A DNA stretch of 64,000 bases from the NCBI GenBank assembly GCA_002350845.1, contig DEFL01000019.1, positions 43,496 to 107,495 on the forward strand, given 5' to 3'. The translations under genes and the position numbers were made by a program. The notes under the pieces are model-generated. The model was not told the origin of the DNA. It searched no databases and saw nothing but the letters and a program-made list of their open reading frames with translations. This document shows, piece by piece, positions 44,087-53,262 of this stretch. The stretch is from Christensenella sp. UBA2853. Lineage in GTDB: Bacteria > Bacillota > Clostridia > Christensenellales > Aristaeellaceae. The stretch's first letter is position 1. Each line of letters opens with the position of its first letter.

Positions 44087-45169
44087 ATGGGCACATCCAG
44101 CCATCCTGTTCCCCTTGCCCCTGCTGCAGCATGTCAGGACCCGTTTTTCAGCATGCCTGCATCCGGGGTTCCTGTGCACGCATGGCGCGTGATCCGGTGG
44201 GAAACCGATGTGCCGCTGGGGGATGGTGAAACGGAACTGCTGCCTGAAATGCTGCAGAACGTTTTTTCCATGGCAGGTCTGTGTGCCTGCTCCGTGCCGC
44301 CTGAAGCGGATCATGTGGTGATGCTCCTTGCGCATACCGCGTTTCCTGCTCCGGTCCATGCTGACCTGGCGGCCTGGCTCTGTGTCTATCAGCTGATGGA
44401 TACGTTCCTGAACCGCCTTGGGAAAGAAGGCACTGTACAGATCAGCCGCGCTTTCCAGGACCGCGCCGCATGGGAGAGTCAGGAGCTTCTGCCGCTTGCT
44501 GACTGGTGGAACCTTGTCTCCCCGATCTCGCCCTCCCAGGCCCATCGCTTCCGCGACCTGCTTGTCACACAGATCCGCCGCGGCCGTGCAGGAAGCCTGG
44601 AAGGCTGTGTGCACCGCATTCTCCGAAACGTGGAAGATCCCGGCGCCTTCTGCGCGGCTTTTGTCCCGGTGGCTGCGGAAGCGGTCTGGAATCAGTTTCC
44701 GGATTTCTCCGTGCAGCAGCTGACCGAAGGGCTTTCCCTGAATCTTTTGACCCGGCGGCCGCGTGAAGCGCTGAGCGAATGGATTTCCTCGCTCTCTTCT
44801 CTCCTTTCCGAGCCGTCCGCCTCCCCTTCCGGTCCGGATATCCGCCGTGTGCAGGATCTGATCCTTCAGAATCCGTCCCTGCCTTATACGCAGGAGCGTC
44901 TGGCCCATTCTCTGGGGCTTTCGCCCACCTATTTCTGCCGGCTTTTCCACGCGCAGACCGGTCAGACCTTTTCCGCGTTTCTCTCTTCCGCACGCATCCG
45001 GATGGCGAAGGAGCTGCTTCTCGAAGGCAGCCATACGATTCAGGAAGTCGCCGAGATGTGCGGATATCCCAATAAAAGCTATTTCTGCAAAGTTTTTCGC
45101 AAACACGCCCATGTCTCCCCGGGAGCCTATGCCGCGGCGCATGTGGCGGACGATCCCAGTCTTTCATGA
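44087..45169 (+). CDS. AraC family transcriptional regulator
   Basis: A 360-residue regulator. The C-terminal AraC DNA-binding domain (about 258-352) shows both helix-turn-helix motifs: TQERLAHSLGLSPTYFCRLF and TIQEVAEMCGYPNKSYFCKVF. The first 250 residues are an effector domain of no family I recognise. AAAGGAG precedes the ATG at 44087; the frame is open to 43889 but that passes over the terminator. Its stop overlaps an ATG of the SpoIID frame. Likely target genes are the neighbouring glycan operons or the wall gene next door. Confidence 0.88.
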   Translation: MGTSSHPVPLAPAAACQDPFFSMPASGVPVHAWRVIRWETDVPLGDGETELLPEMLQNVFSMAGLCACSVPPEADHVVMLLAHTAFPAPVHADLAAWLCVYQLMDTFLNRLGKEGTVQISRAFQDRAAWESQELLPLADWWNLVSPISPSQAHRFRDLLVTQIRRGRAGSLEGCVHRILRNVEDPGAFCAAFVPVAAEAVWNQFPDFSVQQLTEGLSLNLLTRRPREALSEWISSLSSLLSEPSASPSGPDIRRVQDLILQNPSLPYTQERLAHSLGLSPTYFCRLFHAQTGQTFSAFLSSARIRMAKELLLEGSHTIQEVAEMCGYPNKSYFCKVFRKHAHVSPGAYAAAHVADDPSLS

Positions 45170-45180
45170 GGAAGCCTGTT

Positions 45181-46911
45181 ATGAAAAAAATACTGATCCT
45201 GCTTGTGTGCTGCCTTCTTCTGCTCCCCGGCCTTCCGGGACAGTCAGAGATGAAGGATGAGCCGGCCCCGCTGATCCGGGTCTGCCTGAAACGGCTTGCC
45301 CTGACGGACCGCGCCGATCTGATCCTCGACGGCAGCTATACGCTCGAGAGCAGCGGATACTCCCTCTACTTCAAAGAGGGCAGTGAAATGACGCTCCAGC
45401 TCCATGACAACATCATCTATCTTTATACCCCTGACATGCGCATGCGCTGCGGCAGTGAGATTCACCTCGTCCGGCATCCCGGCAGCCGAAACGGCGGGAT
45501 CCGCTTTTCAAAGGGCGGGTCTCTGTATCCCGGCGATCTGGCCTTCACGGTGTCCGGAGGCATGCTGCTTCCCGTGCTCACCCTGTCCGTGGAAGAATAC
45601 CTGCGCGGCGTTCTCCCCTATGAGATGAGCAATGACTTTCCCCTTGAAGCGCTCAAGGCGCAGGCGCTGTGCGCGAGGACCTATGCCCTGTCCCATGTGA
45701 ATCCTTCCAAGCCCTACGACGTGGTGGACACCACCAATGATCAGGTCTACCGCGGCACCGGCAATCATCCCCGGTGTGATCAGGCAATCACAGGGACGGC
45801 CGGGCTTGTCGTCACGCATAAGGGACAGCTCATCAACTGCTACTACTCCGCAAGCAACGGAGGACAGACCGAGACGGTGGATCACGTCTGGGCCGGCGTT
45901 GAAGACAACGGGCTTTACCGGATGGTGGACGATCCGTATGATCTCGCCAATCCGGAGAGCATCGTCAAGCGCGCCTACCTCAACAAGAACGCAGACCATC
46001 TCCCCGAAGCCTTCACGCAGATCCTGTTCAATTACATGGCTTCCTCGCTCTACCGCAGCGGCTATGATGATACACTGTCCTCCTTCCGGGTCGACAGCAT
46101 TGAGTCGGTGGCTCTCTCCGGCACCATTCATCCCGAGCCCAGCCGCTTCTATACAAAGCTCGACATCCGCTTCAAATGGTCCGGAAGAAAGCCTGTCGTG
46201 CCGGTCATGACCACCCCGTCTCTTGCCAGCGGAAGCTACGGCGAGGACGAGGATGTGCTGTTCTTTGTCACCTCCACGCCGGCGCCTGTCCAGCCTGAAA
46301 GCGTGCTCGGACCCTTTGAGCCCGCACCCGAAACGGCGGTGCTTTCCCTCCCGCTGTTCCCGGATGTCGTCCGTGCGCTTTCCCTTTCCATTTACGGTGC
46401 TGACAATGAGCTGATCACCTGCAGGGAGGAAAACGGCCGCTTTGTGCTGGAATCCCGGAGGTTCGGGCACGGGGTCGGCATGAGCCAGCGCGGTGCCCAG
46501 TGGATGGCCGCGCACGAACATTTCACCTTTGATCAGATCATTGCTTTCTATTATCCCGGCGCACAGATCATGGAGGGTGCCAGCGGCCCGAGCCGGCTGT
46601 CCACGCTCGAGCCGGGGCTTGCCATGACGCCCGGTCCGTCCGCGTCGCCCACGCCGCGCCCGACGCTCATGCCGGTGACAACCGGCAGCCTGCCGGAGGG
46701 AAGCTACCTGGCCTCCGTGGAAGGCATTGAGGACGATTCCAGTCTGAACCTGCGCACGGAGCCCTCCCAGGCCTCCGACATTCTCATGCGCCTGTACAAG
46801 CATCAACAGCTCATCGTTCTGGAAACCTGTGAAGATCCCGCATGGGTGCATGTCAAAACGGACAGCATCGAAGGGTATGTCATGGTTTCATTCCTTGAAA
46901 AAGTCGAATAA
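45181..46911 (+). CDS. SpoIID/LytB domain protein with C-terminal SH3 domain
   Basis: A 576-residue exported protein. A signal peptide (KKILILLVCCLLLLPGLPG) leads to the SpoIID domain: VEEYLRGVLPYEMSNDFPLEALKAQA, YSASNGGQT and the closing HGVGMSQRGAQWMA. A low-complexity Pro/Thr/Ser linker (about 475-505) joins a bacterial SH3 domain (about 515-575). SpoIID proteins are peptidoglycan lytic transglycosylases, used in spore engulfment or as general wall factors; the SH3 domain suggests a vegetative wall role. AGGAAG precedes the ATG at 45181, inside the last codons of the AraC gene, so the two are coupled. Confidence 0.9.
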   Translation: MKKILILLVCCLLLLPGLPGQSEMKDEPAPLIRVCLKRLALTDRADLILDGSYTLESSGYSLYFKEGSEMTLQLHDNIIYLYTPDMRMRCGSEIHLVRHPGSRNGGIRFSKGGSLYPGDLAFTVSGGMLLPVLTLSVEEYLRGVLPYEMSNDFPLEALKAQALCARTYALSHVNPSKPYDVVDTTNDQVYRGTGNHPRCDQAITGTAGLVVTHKGQLINCYYSASNGGQTETVDHVWAGVEDNGLYRMVDDPYDLANPESIVKRAYLNKNADHLPEAFTQILFNYMASSLYRSGYDDTLSSFRVDSIESVALSGTIHPEPSRFYTKLDIRFKWSGRKPVVPVMTTPSLASGSYGEDEDVLFFVTSTPAPVQPESVLGPFEPAPETAVLSLPLFPDVVRALSLSIYGADNELITCREENGRFVLESRRFGHGVGMSQRGAQWMAAHEHFTFDQIIAFYYPGAQIMEGASGPSRLSTLEPGLAMTPGPSASPTPRPTLMPVTTGSLPEGSYLASVEGIEDDSSLNLRTEPSQASDILMRLYKHQQLIVLETCEDPAWVHVKTDSIEGYVMVSFLEKVE

Positions 46912-46944
46912 TCCATTCTGATTCCACACACGGAGGTGTCCCGC

Positions 46945-47637
46945 TTGTTTCTTCCTCTTCTGATCTTTGCCAATCCGAGAATCTGGCTGATTATCATCGC
47001 TGTCATCCCGGCCATCGTGCTCATGCGGTATGTGTACCGTTCCGACCGTCTGGACCGTGAATCCCCGAAGCTTCTGTTCTCCCTGGTCCTGATGGGGATC
47101 ATTTCCACGCTCATCGCCTATGTCATTGAACGGGTGACCGACGGGTTTGGCTCCATGGCCGTCCAGTGTCTGATCATCGGGCTCGCTGAGGAAGGCGCAA
47201 AGTATCTGGTGCTCCGCTACAGGACCTGGCGCGAGCCTGAATTCAACTGCCAGTATGACGGCGTCGTCTATGCCGTCTTTGTCTCCCTTGGCTTTGCGCT
47301 CTGGGAAAACATCAGTTATGTGCTTTCCTATGGGATCTCCACCGCGCTGCTTCGCGCGGTGACCGCAGTGCCCGGCCACGCCTGCTTCGGCGTATTTATG
47401 GGCGTGTGGTACGGACTGGCCAAACGCTTCGACCTTGCGGGCGATTTGAAGAGCAGGAAGACCTGCCTTGCCCTGTGTGTGATTCTTCCCGCGCTGATCC
47501 ATGCACTGTACGATTACATTGCCATGACCGATGTCACGGAATGGGTGTTTATCGTCTTTATCGCGGCCCTCTTCTATGTGGCCTTCCAGATCATCAAGAA
47601 AGCCTCTGCCAGGGATTACGTTTTCTACCGCCGCTGA
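46945..47637 (+). CDS. PrsW family glutamic-type intramembrane protease
   Basis: A 230-residue membrane protein with about seven helices. PrsW motifs are visible: EEGAKY (residues 82-87), FALWEN near 118-123 and GHACFGVFMG near 144-153; the glutamates and histidine are proposed active residues. In Bacillus subtilis PrsW cleaves the anti-sigma factor RsiW at site 1. No anti-sigma factor is seen here. It starts with TTG at 46945, with GGAGGTG seven bases before; the GTG at 46936 lies in the ribosome site itself. It follows the SpoIID gene by 33 bases. Confidence 0.88.
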   Translation: MFLPLLIFANPRIWLIIIAVIPAIVLMRYVYRSDRLDRESPKLLFSLVLMGIISTLIAYVIERVTDGFGSMAVQCLIIGLAEEGAKYLVLRYRTWREPEFNCQYDGVVYAVFVSLGFALWENISYVLSYGISTALLRAVTAVPGHACFGVFMGVWYGLAKRFDLAGDLKSRKTCLALCVILPALIHALYDYIAMTDVTEWVFIVFIAALFYVAFQIIKKASARDYVFYRR

Positions 47638-47686
47638 CAAAGGCGCAGGCTCATTTTCCCCAGATTACCAGAAAGCAGGCTTTTGC

Positions 47687-48220
47687 ATGAAATCAATCCC
47701 TGTATGCCTTTCCGTATGCCTCCTGATGCTTCTTCTCCTCCTGTCCTTCACTCTGTCCCCTGCCACCCCTGTCCTGGCTGAAGCCCCGACAGACGCACCG
47801 GCATCGGGCAGCGTTTCCCAGGAGGAAGAACCCGCGCCTCAGGAGAGTGCCGCCCCGGCCAAAGGGTATATTCTCCTGACCTATTCCGGCGGTTCCTTCT
47901 GGCTGCCGCTGCCCGAAAGCGAGGACTACACGCTTCCTGTTCAGCAGGTCCGGGATGACGGAACGGAGGAAGTCAATCTCATTCATGTCACCCCCGACGG
48001 GTTCTATATGGAATCCTCCACCTGTGAAAATCAGGACTGTGTCGATCAGGGCATGGTCACGTTGGAGAACAGAGACAGCCGGATTCTGTACAACGCCGTT
48101 CTCTGTCTCCCCAATATGGTTTCCCTTGCCCTGTACACGCCTGAGGAAATCCTCGAAATGTATGCTTCCGCGCCTGCCCCGGCCGATGACGCCGAGACAG
48201 CGGATGAAAACAATCAGTGA
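47687..48220 (+). CDS. NusG domain II-containing exported protein
   Basis: A 177-residue protein with an N-terminal hydrophobic signal or anchor (residues 8-28), an acidic Ala/Pro-rich spacer, and a NusG_II domain (about 65-165) with CENQDCVDQG and AVLCLPNMVSLALYTPEE. Such proteins are often found beside Gx-type transporters and FMN transferases in Clostridia, possibly linked to flavin or quinone handling at the cell surface. The next gene overlaps its end region and is a Gx transporter, as expected. Confidence 0.82.
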   Translation: MKSIPVCLSVCLLMLLLLLSFTLSPATPVLAEAPTDAPASGSVSQEEEPAPQESAAPAKGYILLTYSGGSFWLPLPESEDYTLPVQQVRDDGTEEVNLIHVTPDGFYMESSTCENQDCVDQGMVTLENRDSRILYNAVLCLPNMVSLALYTPEEILEMYASAPAPADDAETADENNQ

Positions 48221-48228
48221 GGTCTGAC

Positions 48229-48912
48229 ATGGCACATTCAAACCGTGACAACACGCTGCGCGTGACGCTCTCCGGCATGCTTCTCGCCGTGATGCTGGTT
48301 CTGGGATATGTGGAATCCCTGCTCCCCAGTCCCGGCATTCCCGGGATCAAGCTGGGCCTTTCCAATTCCATTCTGATTTTTGCCGTGTATATGCTCGATG
48401 TTCCCACTGCCTATATCCTGATGGCCCTCAAGGTTCTCCTTTCCGGCCTCATGTTCGGCGGTGTCAGCACCATGATCTACGCCTTTTCCGGCGGCCTGAT
48501 GAGCCTCACCGGCATGGTCCTCCTCCGGCAGATCCGCGGGATCCATCCCATCGCTGTCTCCATGGCCGGCGGTCTTCTGCACAATGTCGGCCAGGTGCTC
48601 ATGGCGATGCTGATTCTCCATACACCGCGCCAGATGCTGGCCTATCTCGGCATCCTGATGCTCGTCGGGCTTGCCTGCGGCGCGCTCACCGGTGTGGCCG
48701 CTTCCGCCGTCATGCGTCATCTGCGCGCCGTTTCCTGGCGCGCTCCGCGCTCCGCATCCAGGGGCATCCTTCCCGTGATGCTTGCCGTGCTCCTGATTGC
48801 AGGCGGCCTCTTCCTTGCCTGGCGCGAAATGCACAGTGTGCAGACGGCTACGGTCACCATTACCACCGACAGCAATATTTCCATTCAGAATGCGGACCAG
48901 CCGCCCTTTTAA
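48229..48912 (+). CDS. Gx transporter family protein (ECF S-component-like)
   Basis: A 227-residue membrane protein with five or six helices, start GTLRV-type MLLAVMLVLGYVESLLP and then GIPGIKLGLSNS, the signature of the Gx transporter family once called heptaprenyl diphosphate synthase component I. The fold resembles substrate-binding subunits of ECF transporters; the substrate is not certain. The C-terminal 45 residues add a further helix and a short tail. GAGG lies six bases before the ATG at 48229, overlapping the stop of the NusG-II gene. Confidence 0.82.
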   Translation: MAHSNRDNTLRVTLSGMLLAVMLVLGYVESLLPSPGIPGIKLGLSNSILIFAVYMLDVPTAYILMALKVLLSGLMFGGVSTMIYAFSGGLMSLTGMVLLRQIRGIHPIAVSMAGGLLHNVGQVLMAMLILHTPRQMLAYLGILMLVGLACGALTGVAASAVMRHLRAVSWRAPRSASRGILPVMLAVLLIAGGLFLAWREMHSVQTATVTITTDSNISIQNADQPPF

Positions 48913-48958
48913 AGGCGCTGCCGTATGTCCCGCCCAGAGCGGGAGGCATGATCTATAA

Positions 48959-48999
48959 CAACAGGGCCGGAGAAGGCAGATCCTTCTCCGGCCCTGTTG
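48959..48999. terminator. Very long hairpin between convergent genes
   Basis: CAACAGGGCCGGAGAAGG and its exact complement form an 18-base perfect stem with a five-base loop. No T run follows directly on either strand, though TTTTCATTTTTTT begins 11 bases later. It probably ends both the Gx transporter and DUF3592 transcripts. Confidence 0.75.
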
Positions 49000-49028
49000 T
49001 CCGCTCTGCGGTTTTCATTTTTTTATAC

Positions 49029-49448
49029 TCAATGCATGCCCGCAGCCGCCAGCGCAATGCCAATCGCAGCCATGGCGATGCCCGGCAGATAACTGCTGGT
49101 CATGCGGTCCTCGGCGATATAGAATTCTTCCGGATTTTCCGGGTTATACCGCACAGTCACTTCCTGTCCGATCTCCAGGGGTGTCATTCCCCGCGCGCAG
49201 CTGCTCTCCGCGCGGAACAGGCGTCCATGCACCATGTAGGAAATCACCGGTGTATAGACGATCGATTCATGCGGAACACCATCCACGGTCTGGGTGATTT
49301 CCTCCTCATGGAATCCGGCCACATAGCCCACGGTCTGGGTGCTGCAGGCGCGGATGCGCCGAAACATTTCAAACAAATATAGAAAACCCCTGCTCAGAAA
49401 AAAAGCAGCAATGGCAAATTCAAATAATCTGGCAGCATTCAACTGCAT
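49029..49448 (-). CDS. DUF3592 domain membrane protein
   Basis: A 139-residue protein with helices at about 8-26 and 118-136 flanking a soluble DUF3592 domain, including the family turn VRYNPENPEEFYI. The function is unknown. AAGGAGG precedes the ATG. It is a single-gene unit; no clear promoter was found upstream, only the inverted repeat at 49474-49496. Confidence 0.8.
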   Translation of the reverse strand: MQLNAARLFEFAIAAFFLSRGFLYLFEMFRRIRACSTQTVGYVAGFHEEEITQTVDGVPHESIVYTPVISYMVHGRLFRAESSCARGMTPLEIGQEVTVRYNPENPEEFYIAEDRMTSSYLPGIAMAAIGIALAAAGMH

Positions 49449-49473
49449 AGGATGTCTTCCTCCTTTTCAGTGA

Positions 49474-49496
49474 GTGAAGCGTTCTGACAGCTTCAC
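49474..49496. promoter_or_regulatory. Inverted repeat in the gap between DUF3592 and degV
   Basis: GTGAAGC-gttctgaca-GCTTCAC, seven-base arms, 26 bases upstream of the DUF3592 start. It might be an operator. The rest of this 312-base gap holds only the degV promoter. Confidence 0.25.
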
Positions 49497-49591
49497 CATT
49501 TGATACGTTCCTTCAGCGCCCCTGGCATCTGTTTTTCCCGTTTGTTCCGGTGATTCTGTTTGTTTCAGACCATCTTTGGCTGTTTTCTGAA

Positions 49592-49620
49592 TTGATGTTT
49601 TTTCATTTGCATTCTATAAT
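49592..49620 (+). promoter_or_regulatory. Sigma-A promoter for the DegV gene
   Basis: TTGATG, 17-base spacer, TATAAT; leader of about 135 bases before the ATG at 49761. Confidence 0.75.
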
Positions 49621-49760
49621 TACAATGGTTTATTATTGGAATGCATTTATCAGGATTCCCATCAGAAAGGATTCGCCCGGATGCATCGTTCCCGGGCGTT
49701 CTTCTGAAAGCCATCCTGTCAGACCCGCTTTACCAATGCGAGAAGGGAAAGGAATATTCC

Positions 49761-50627
49761 ATGCTTCACATCATTTCTGACAGTACCTGCGATCTCTCCC
49801 CGGAACTCATTGAACGCTATCAGATCCGGATTCTGCCGCTCAATGTCAACCTCGGTGAAGAGACTTATATTGATGGAAAAACCATCACGCCTGAGGAACT
49901 CTATGCCTGGTCCGACCGGACCCGTCAGACGCCGAAAACTGCGGTGTTCTCTGAGACCACAGCCATGGACCTCTTCTCGGAGTGCCTGAAGGATGGCGGT
50001 GAAATCATCTGTTTTGCCATTTCGGAAAGCATGTCAGCCTCCGCCCAGGTCATGCGGATGGCGGCCTCTGAACTGCACGCCGAGGACCGCGTGCATGTCG
50101 TGGACTCTGCCAATCTTTCCACCGGCATTTCCCTGCTGATCCTGCTCGCTGCCGACCTGGCTGCGGAAGGCCGTCCGGTTGCAGAGATTCTTGAGATCAT
50201 TGAGAAAAAGAAACCGCTTGTCCGGAGCAGTTTTGTCGTGGATACACTGACCTATCTCCACCGCGGCGGACGCTGCAGCGGAGCAGCCGCCCTGGTGGGC
50301 ACGGTGCTGAAGCTGCACCCGACCATTCTCGTCCACAACGGAAAGATGGAAGTCGGAAAGAAATATCATTCCGGTATCTTCAATGTGCTCAAGCGCTATG
50401 AAAAGGATCTCGAGCCTGATCTGCTCCGGGCGGAACCCCGGCGGGTCTTCATCACCCACAGCGGCTGCAATCCTGAATGGGTTGCGGAGCTGCAGGAAAC
50501 CCTGCAGGCGCTGCATTACTTCGATGAAGTCCTCGTGACAAGAGCCGGAAGCGTTGTTTCCAGCCACTGCGGTCCCAACACGCTGGGCATTCTGTACATG
50601 GAAAAGGAAGATGCCGGCAGCGTGTAA
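49761..50627 (+). CDS. DegV family fatty acid-binding protein
   Basis: A 288-residue DegV protein, the FakB type that holds a fatty acid for phosphorylation by the kinase FakA. The start IISDSTCDLSPELIERYQIRILPL and the VDSANLSTGIS and TLTYLHRGGRCSG blocks are characteristic; SHCGPNTLG closes the protein. The ATG at 49761 follows AAAGGAA; the longer frame from 49641 is not needed. A lone fragment resembling part of FakA is encoded at 60288-60539, but no full FakA is in the window. Confidence 0.93.
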   Translation: MLHIISDSTCDLSPELIERYQIRILPLNVNLGEETYIDGKTITPEELYAWSDRTRQTPKTAVFSETTAMDLFSECLKDGGEIICFAISESMSASAQVMRMAASELHAEDRVHVVDSANLSTGISLLILLAADLAAEGRPVAEILEIIEKKKPLVRSSFVVDTLTYLHRGGRCSGAAALVGTVLKLHPTILVHNGKMEVGKKYHSGIFNVLKRYEKDLEPDLLRAEPRRVFITHSGCNPEWVAELQETLQALHYFDEVLVTRAGSVVSSHCGPNTLGILYMEKEDAGSV

Positions 50628-50673
50628 CGCACCTCTGTTCCTCTCCGGGTTCACGAATCCTGCGCATTGCATC

Positions 50674-50702
50674 TTTACCTCTGCTGCTTTTCGGCATATA
50701 AT
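50674..50702 (+). promoter_or_regulatory. Sigma-A promoter for the GH2 operon
   Basis: TTTACC, 17-base spacer, TATAAT, 39 bases before the ATG at 50742. Confidence 0.75.
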
Positions 50703-50741
50703 GAAAACAAGCAGAAAAATAAATGCATATGGAGGCCAGTT

Positions 50742-53192
50742 ATGCGACACATTTTTGACCTTACCTCTGACTGGGAAATGCGTCCTGTCTCGGATCCCGA
50801 ATGGCTTCCGGCCATTGTTCCAGGATCTGTGTATGTGGATCTGATGAACAATGGAAAAATGCCCGACCCCTACTATCGGGATCAGGAAGCGATTGCTTAT
50901 GACCTGATGGAGACAGACTATGTCTACCGCAAGACTTTCGTCCCGGATGCAGCCCTGCTCGGTGCCCTTGAACTCCGTCTCGTGATGGAGGGCATCGACA
51001 CGCTCGCCGATATCTCGATCAACAATCAGTTTGTCCTGCACACCGAAAACATGCACAGGACCTACATGATCGATATCCGTTCGTTTGTCCATGAAGGGGA
51101 AAACACCCTGACCATTCTTCTGCGCTCTCCCCTGCGCGCTGCGCATGCGGCCTACGAGCGGCACCAGGTCCCCGGCTCCTCCGATTCCGTCCAGGGCTTT
51201 GCCATGATCCGCAAGGCACACTGCATGTATGGCTGGGACTGGGGTCCCCGCCTCCCCGATGCCGGCATTTACCGGCCCATCTATCTCTGGGCCGTTTCCG
51301 AGCCCAAGCTCAAGAGTGTGCAGGTGCGTCAGATGCACAGGGACGGCCGGGTCACCCTGAGCCTGAATCCCGAGATGGATATTCCCTCCGGGACTTCTGT
51401 GCGCGGGCTGTCTGTCCGCTATACGCTGACCGATCCCGACGGAAATGTCGTGTGCACCTCCACCGACAGCCATATGTTCGTGGAACAGCCGCGTCTGTGG
51501 TGGCCAAACGGATACGGCGAGCATCCGCTGTATACGCTGAAAGCCGAGCTCTTCAATGAGGCTGGTCTGCCCATTGATACCTGGGAAAAGCGGATCGGTC
51601 TTCGCACCTTTGACATCACGCGGCAGAAAGATGAACAGGGCGAATCCTTCGCCTTTACCATCAACGGCGTCTCCATCTTTGCCATGGGCGCCGACTATAT
51701 TCCCGAGGATAACCTGCTCAGCCGCATCACCCCCGAGCGCACACGGATTCTTCTGGAGGACGCCGCCATGGCACACTTCAACACCATCCGTGTCTGGGGC
51801 GGCGGTTATTATCCGGATGATTTCTTCTTCGACATCTGTGATGAGCTGGGACTGCTGGTGTGGCAGGATTTCATGTTCGCCTGCGCCATGTATGATCTGA
51901 CGCCGGAGTTTGAGGAGAACATCCGCGCCGAGTTCTGCGATGTCATCCGCAGGCTCCGCCATCACCCGTCCCTGGCCCTCTGGTGCGGCAACAATGAGAT
52001 TGAGTCCTCTGTCGTCGACGGTTGGTATAAAACGCTTCGTCCAAGCCTCAAGGCTGACTATACCAAGATTTTTGAATATATCCTGCCGCAGATGACATCC
52101 CAGATGGATCCGGACCGTCCCTACTGGCCCTCCTCGCCGTCCTCGGGCGGAGCCTATGACCAGCCCTCCGCACCCAACCGCGGCGATGTCCATTACTGGG
52201 CGGTCTGGCATGGAGACAAGCCGTTTACCGAGTACAGAAAGCATTTCTTCCGCTTTGTGTCCGAGTTTGGTTTCCAGTCCTTCCCGGACCGGAAAACCAT
52301 CGAAAGCTTCACGCTGCCCGAAGACCGCAATATCTTCTCCTATGTCATGGAAAAGCATCAGCGGAACCAGTCGGCCAACGGAAAGATTCTCAATTATCTC
52401 TCCTCGACTTACCTGTACCCCGCCTCGTTCGATACCCTGCTGTATGCCTCCCAGCTGCTGCAGATGGAGGCCATACGCTGCGGCGTGGAACACTGGCGGC
52501 GCAACCGCGGCGTGTGCATGGGTGCCATTTACTGGCAGCTCAATGACTGCTGGCCGGTTGCCTCCTGGGCATCCATCGACTACTACGGCCGCTGGAAGGC
52601 CCTGCACTATGCAGCCCGCCGCTTCTTTGCCCCGGTTCTGCTCTCCTGTGAAGAGACCGGCCTGCACACGGACCGCACCAATGTCAACGATGAGCGCCTG
52701 ATCCGCACCATCCCGCGCAGGGCACGGCTGAACGTTTCCAATGAAACGCTCTATCCGGTCGATGTCGAAGTCCAGTGGTCCCTGCGCGACCCGAAGGCCT
52801 GCAAGATTCAGGAAGGCTCCGAGACCCTGACCGTGCCCGCTCTGTCCGCGGTCTGGCTGCCGGACATGGAGTTCCCGGATGCGGACTTCTTCAGGCACTA
52901 TCTCTCCTACACACTGCTCATGGATGGAAACCCGGTTTCCTCCGGTTCCTCGCTGTTCTGTGCTCCCAAGCACTTCCATTTTGCCGACCCGCATCTGACG
53001 CTCGAAAGAGACGGCAATCTGATCACCGTGCACGCCGACGCCTATGCACGCATGGTGGAGATTGTCTGTGATGACGGCGACGTGGTGCTTTCCGACAACG
53101 ATTTCGATATGGATGCAGGCAGCCGGACGGTGCGCATTCTCCGCGGATGCGGTACCGCCTTCCGGGTACGCAGCGTCTTCGATATCCGTTAA
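50742..53192 (+). CDS. Beta-mannosidase, GH2 family
   Basis: An 816-residue cytoplasmic GH2 enzyme, of usual length for beta-mannosidase. The N-terminal jelly-roll has WLPAIVPGSVYVDLM and the mannosidase-type WDWGPRLPDAGIYRPI. The barrel carries the acid/base in WCGNNEIES (E419) and the nucleophile in FVSEFGFQSFP (E508). TIRVWGGGYYPDDFFFDICDE before them is also typical of mannosidases. It should release mannose from the ends of beta-mannosides, including Man-GlcNAc cores. GGAGG precedes the ATG at 50742. It leads an operon with a GH3 enzyme and three small proteins. Confidence 0.93.
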   Translation: MRHIFDLTSDWEMRPVSDPEWLPAIVPGSVYVDLMNNGKMPDPYYRDQEAIAYDLMETDYVYRKTFVPDAALLGALELRLVMEGIDTLADISINNQFVLHTENMHRTYMIDIRSFVHEGENTLTILLRSPLRAAHAAYERHQVPGSSDSVQGFAMIRKAHCMYGWDWGPRLPDAGIYRPIYLWAVSEPKLKSVQVRQMHRDGRVTLSLNPEMDIPSGTSVRGLSVRYTLTDPDGNVVCTSTDSHMFVEQPRLWWPNGYGEHPLYTLKAELFNEAGLPIDTWEKRIGLRTFDITRQKDEQGESFAFTINGVSIFAMGADYIPEDNLLSRITPERTRILLEDAAMAHFNTIRVWGGGYYPDDFFFDICDELGLLVWQDFMFACAMYDLTPEFEENIRAEFCDVIRRLRHHPSLALWCGNNEIESSVVDGWYKTLRPSLKADYTKIFEYILPQMTSQMDPDRPYWPSSPSSGGAYDQPSAPNRGDVHYWAVWHGDKPFTEYRKHFFRFVSEFGFQSFPDRKTIESFTLPEDRNIFSYVMEKHQRNQSANGKILNYLSSTYLYPASFDTLLYASQLLQMEAIRCGVEHWRRNRGVCMGAIYWQLNDCWPVASWASIDYYGRWKALHYAARRFFAPVLLSCEETGLHTDRTNVNDERLIRTIPRRARLNVSNETLYPVDVEVQWSLRDPKACKIQEGSETLTVPALSAVWLPDMEFPDADFFRHYLSYTLLMDGNPVSSGSSLFCAPKHFHFADPHLTLERDGNLITVHADAYARMVEIVCDDGDVVLSDNDFDMDAGSRTVRILRGCGTAFRVRSVFDIR

Positions 53193-53262
53193 CCCGGACC
53201 TTTCAGTGGATGTCCGAAGCCTCGCTTCCCGGCATCCACTGTTTTCTGATGGAGGTGACATC

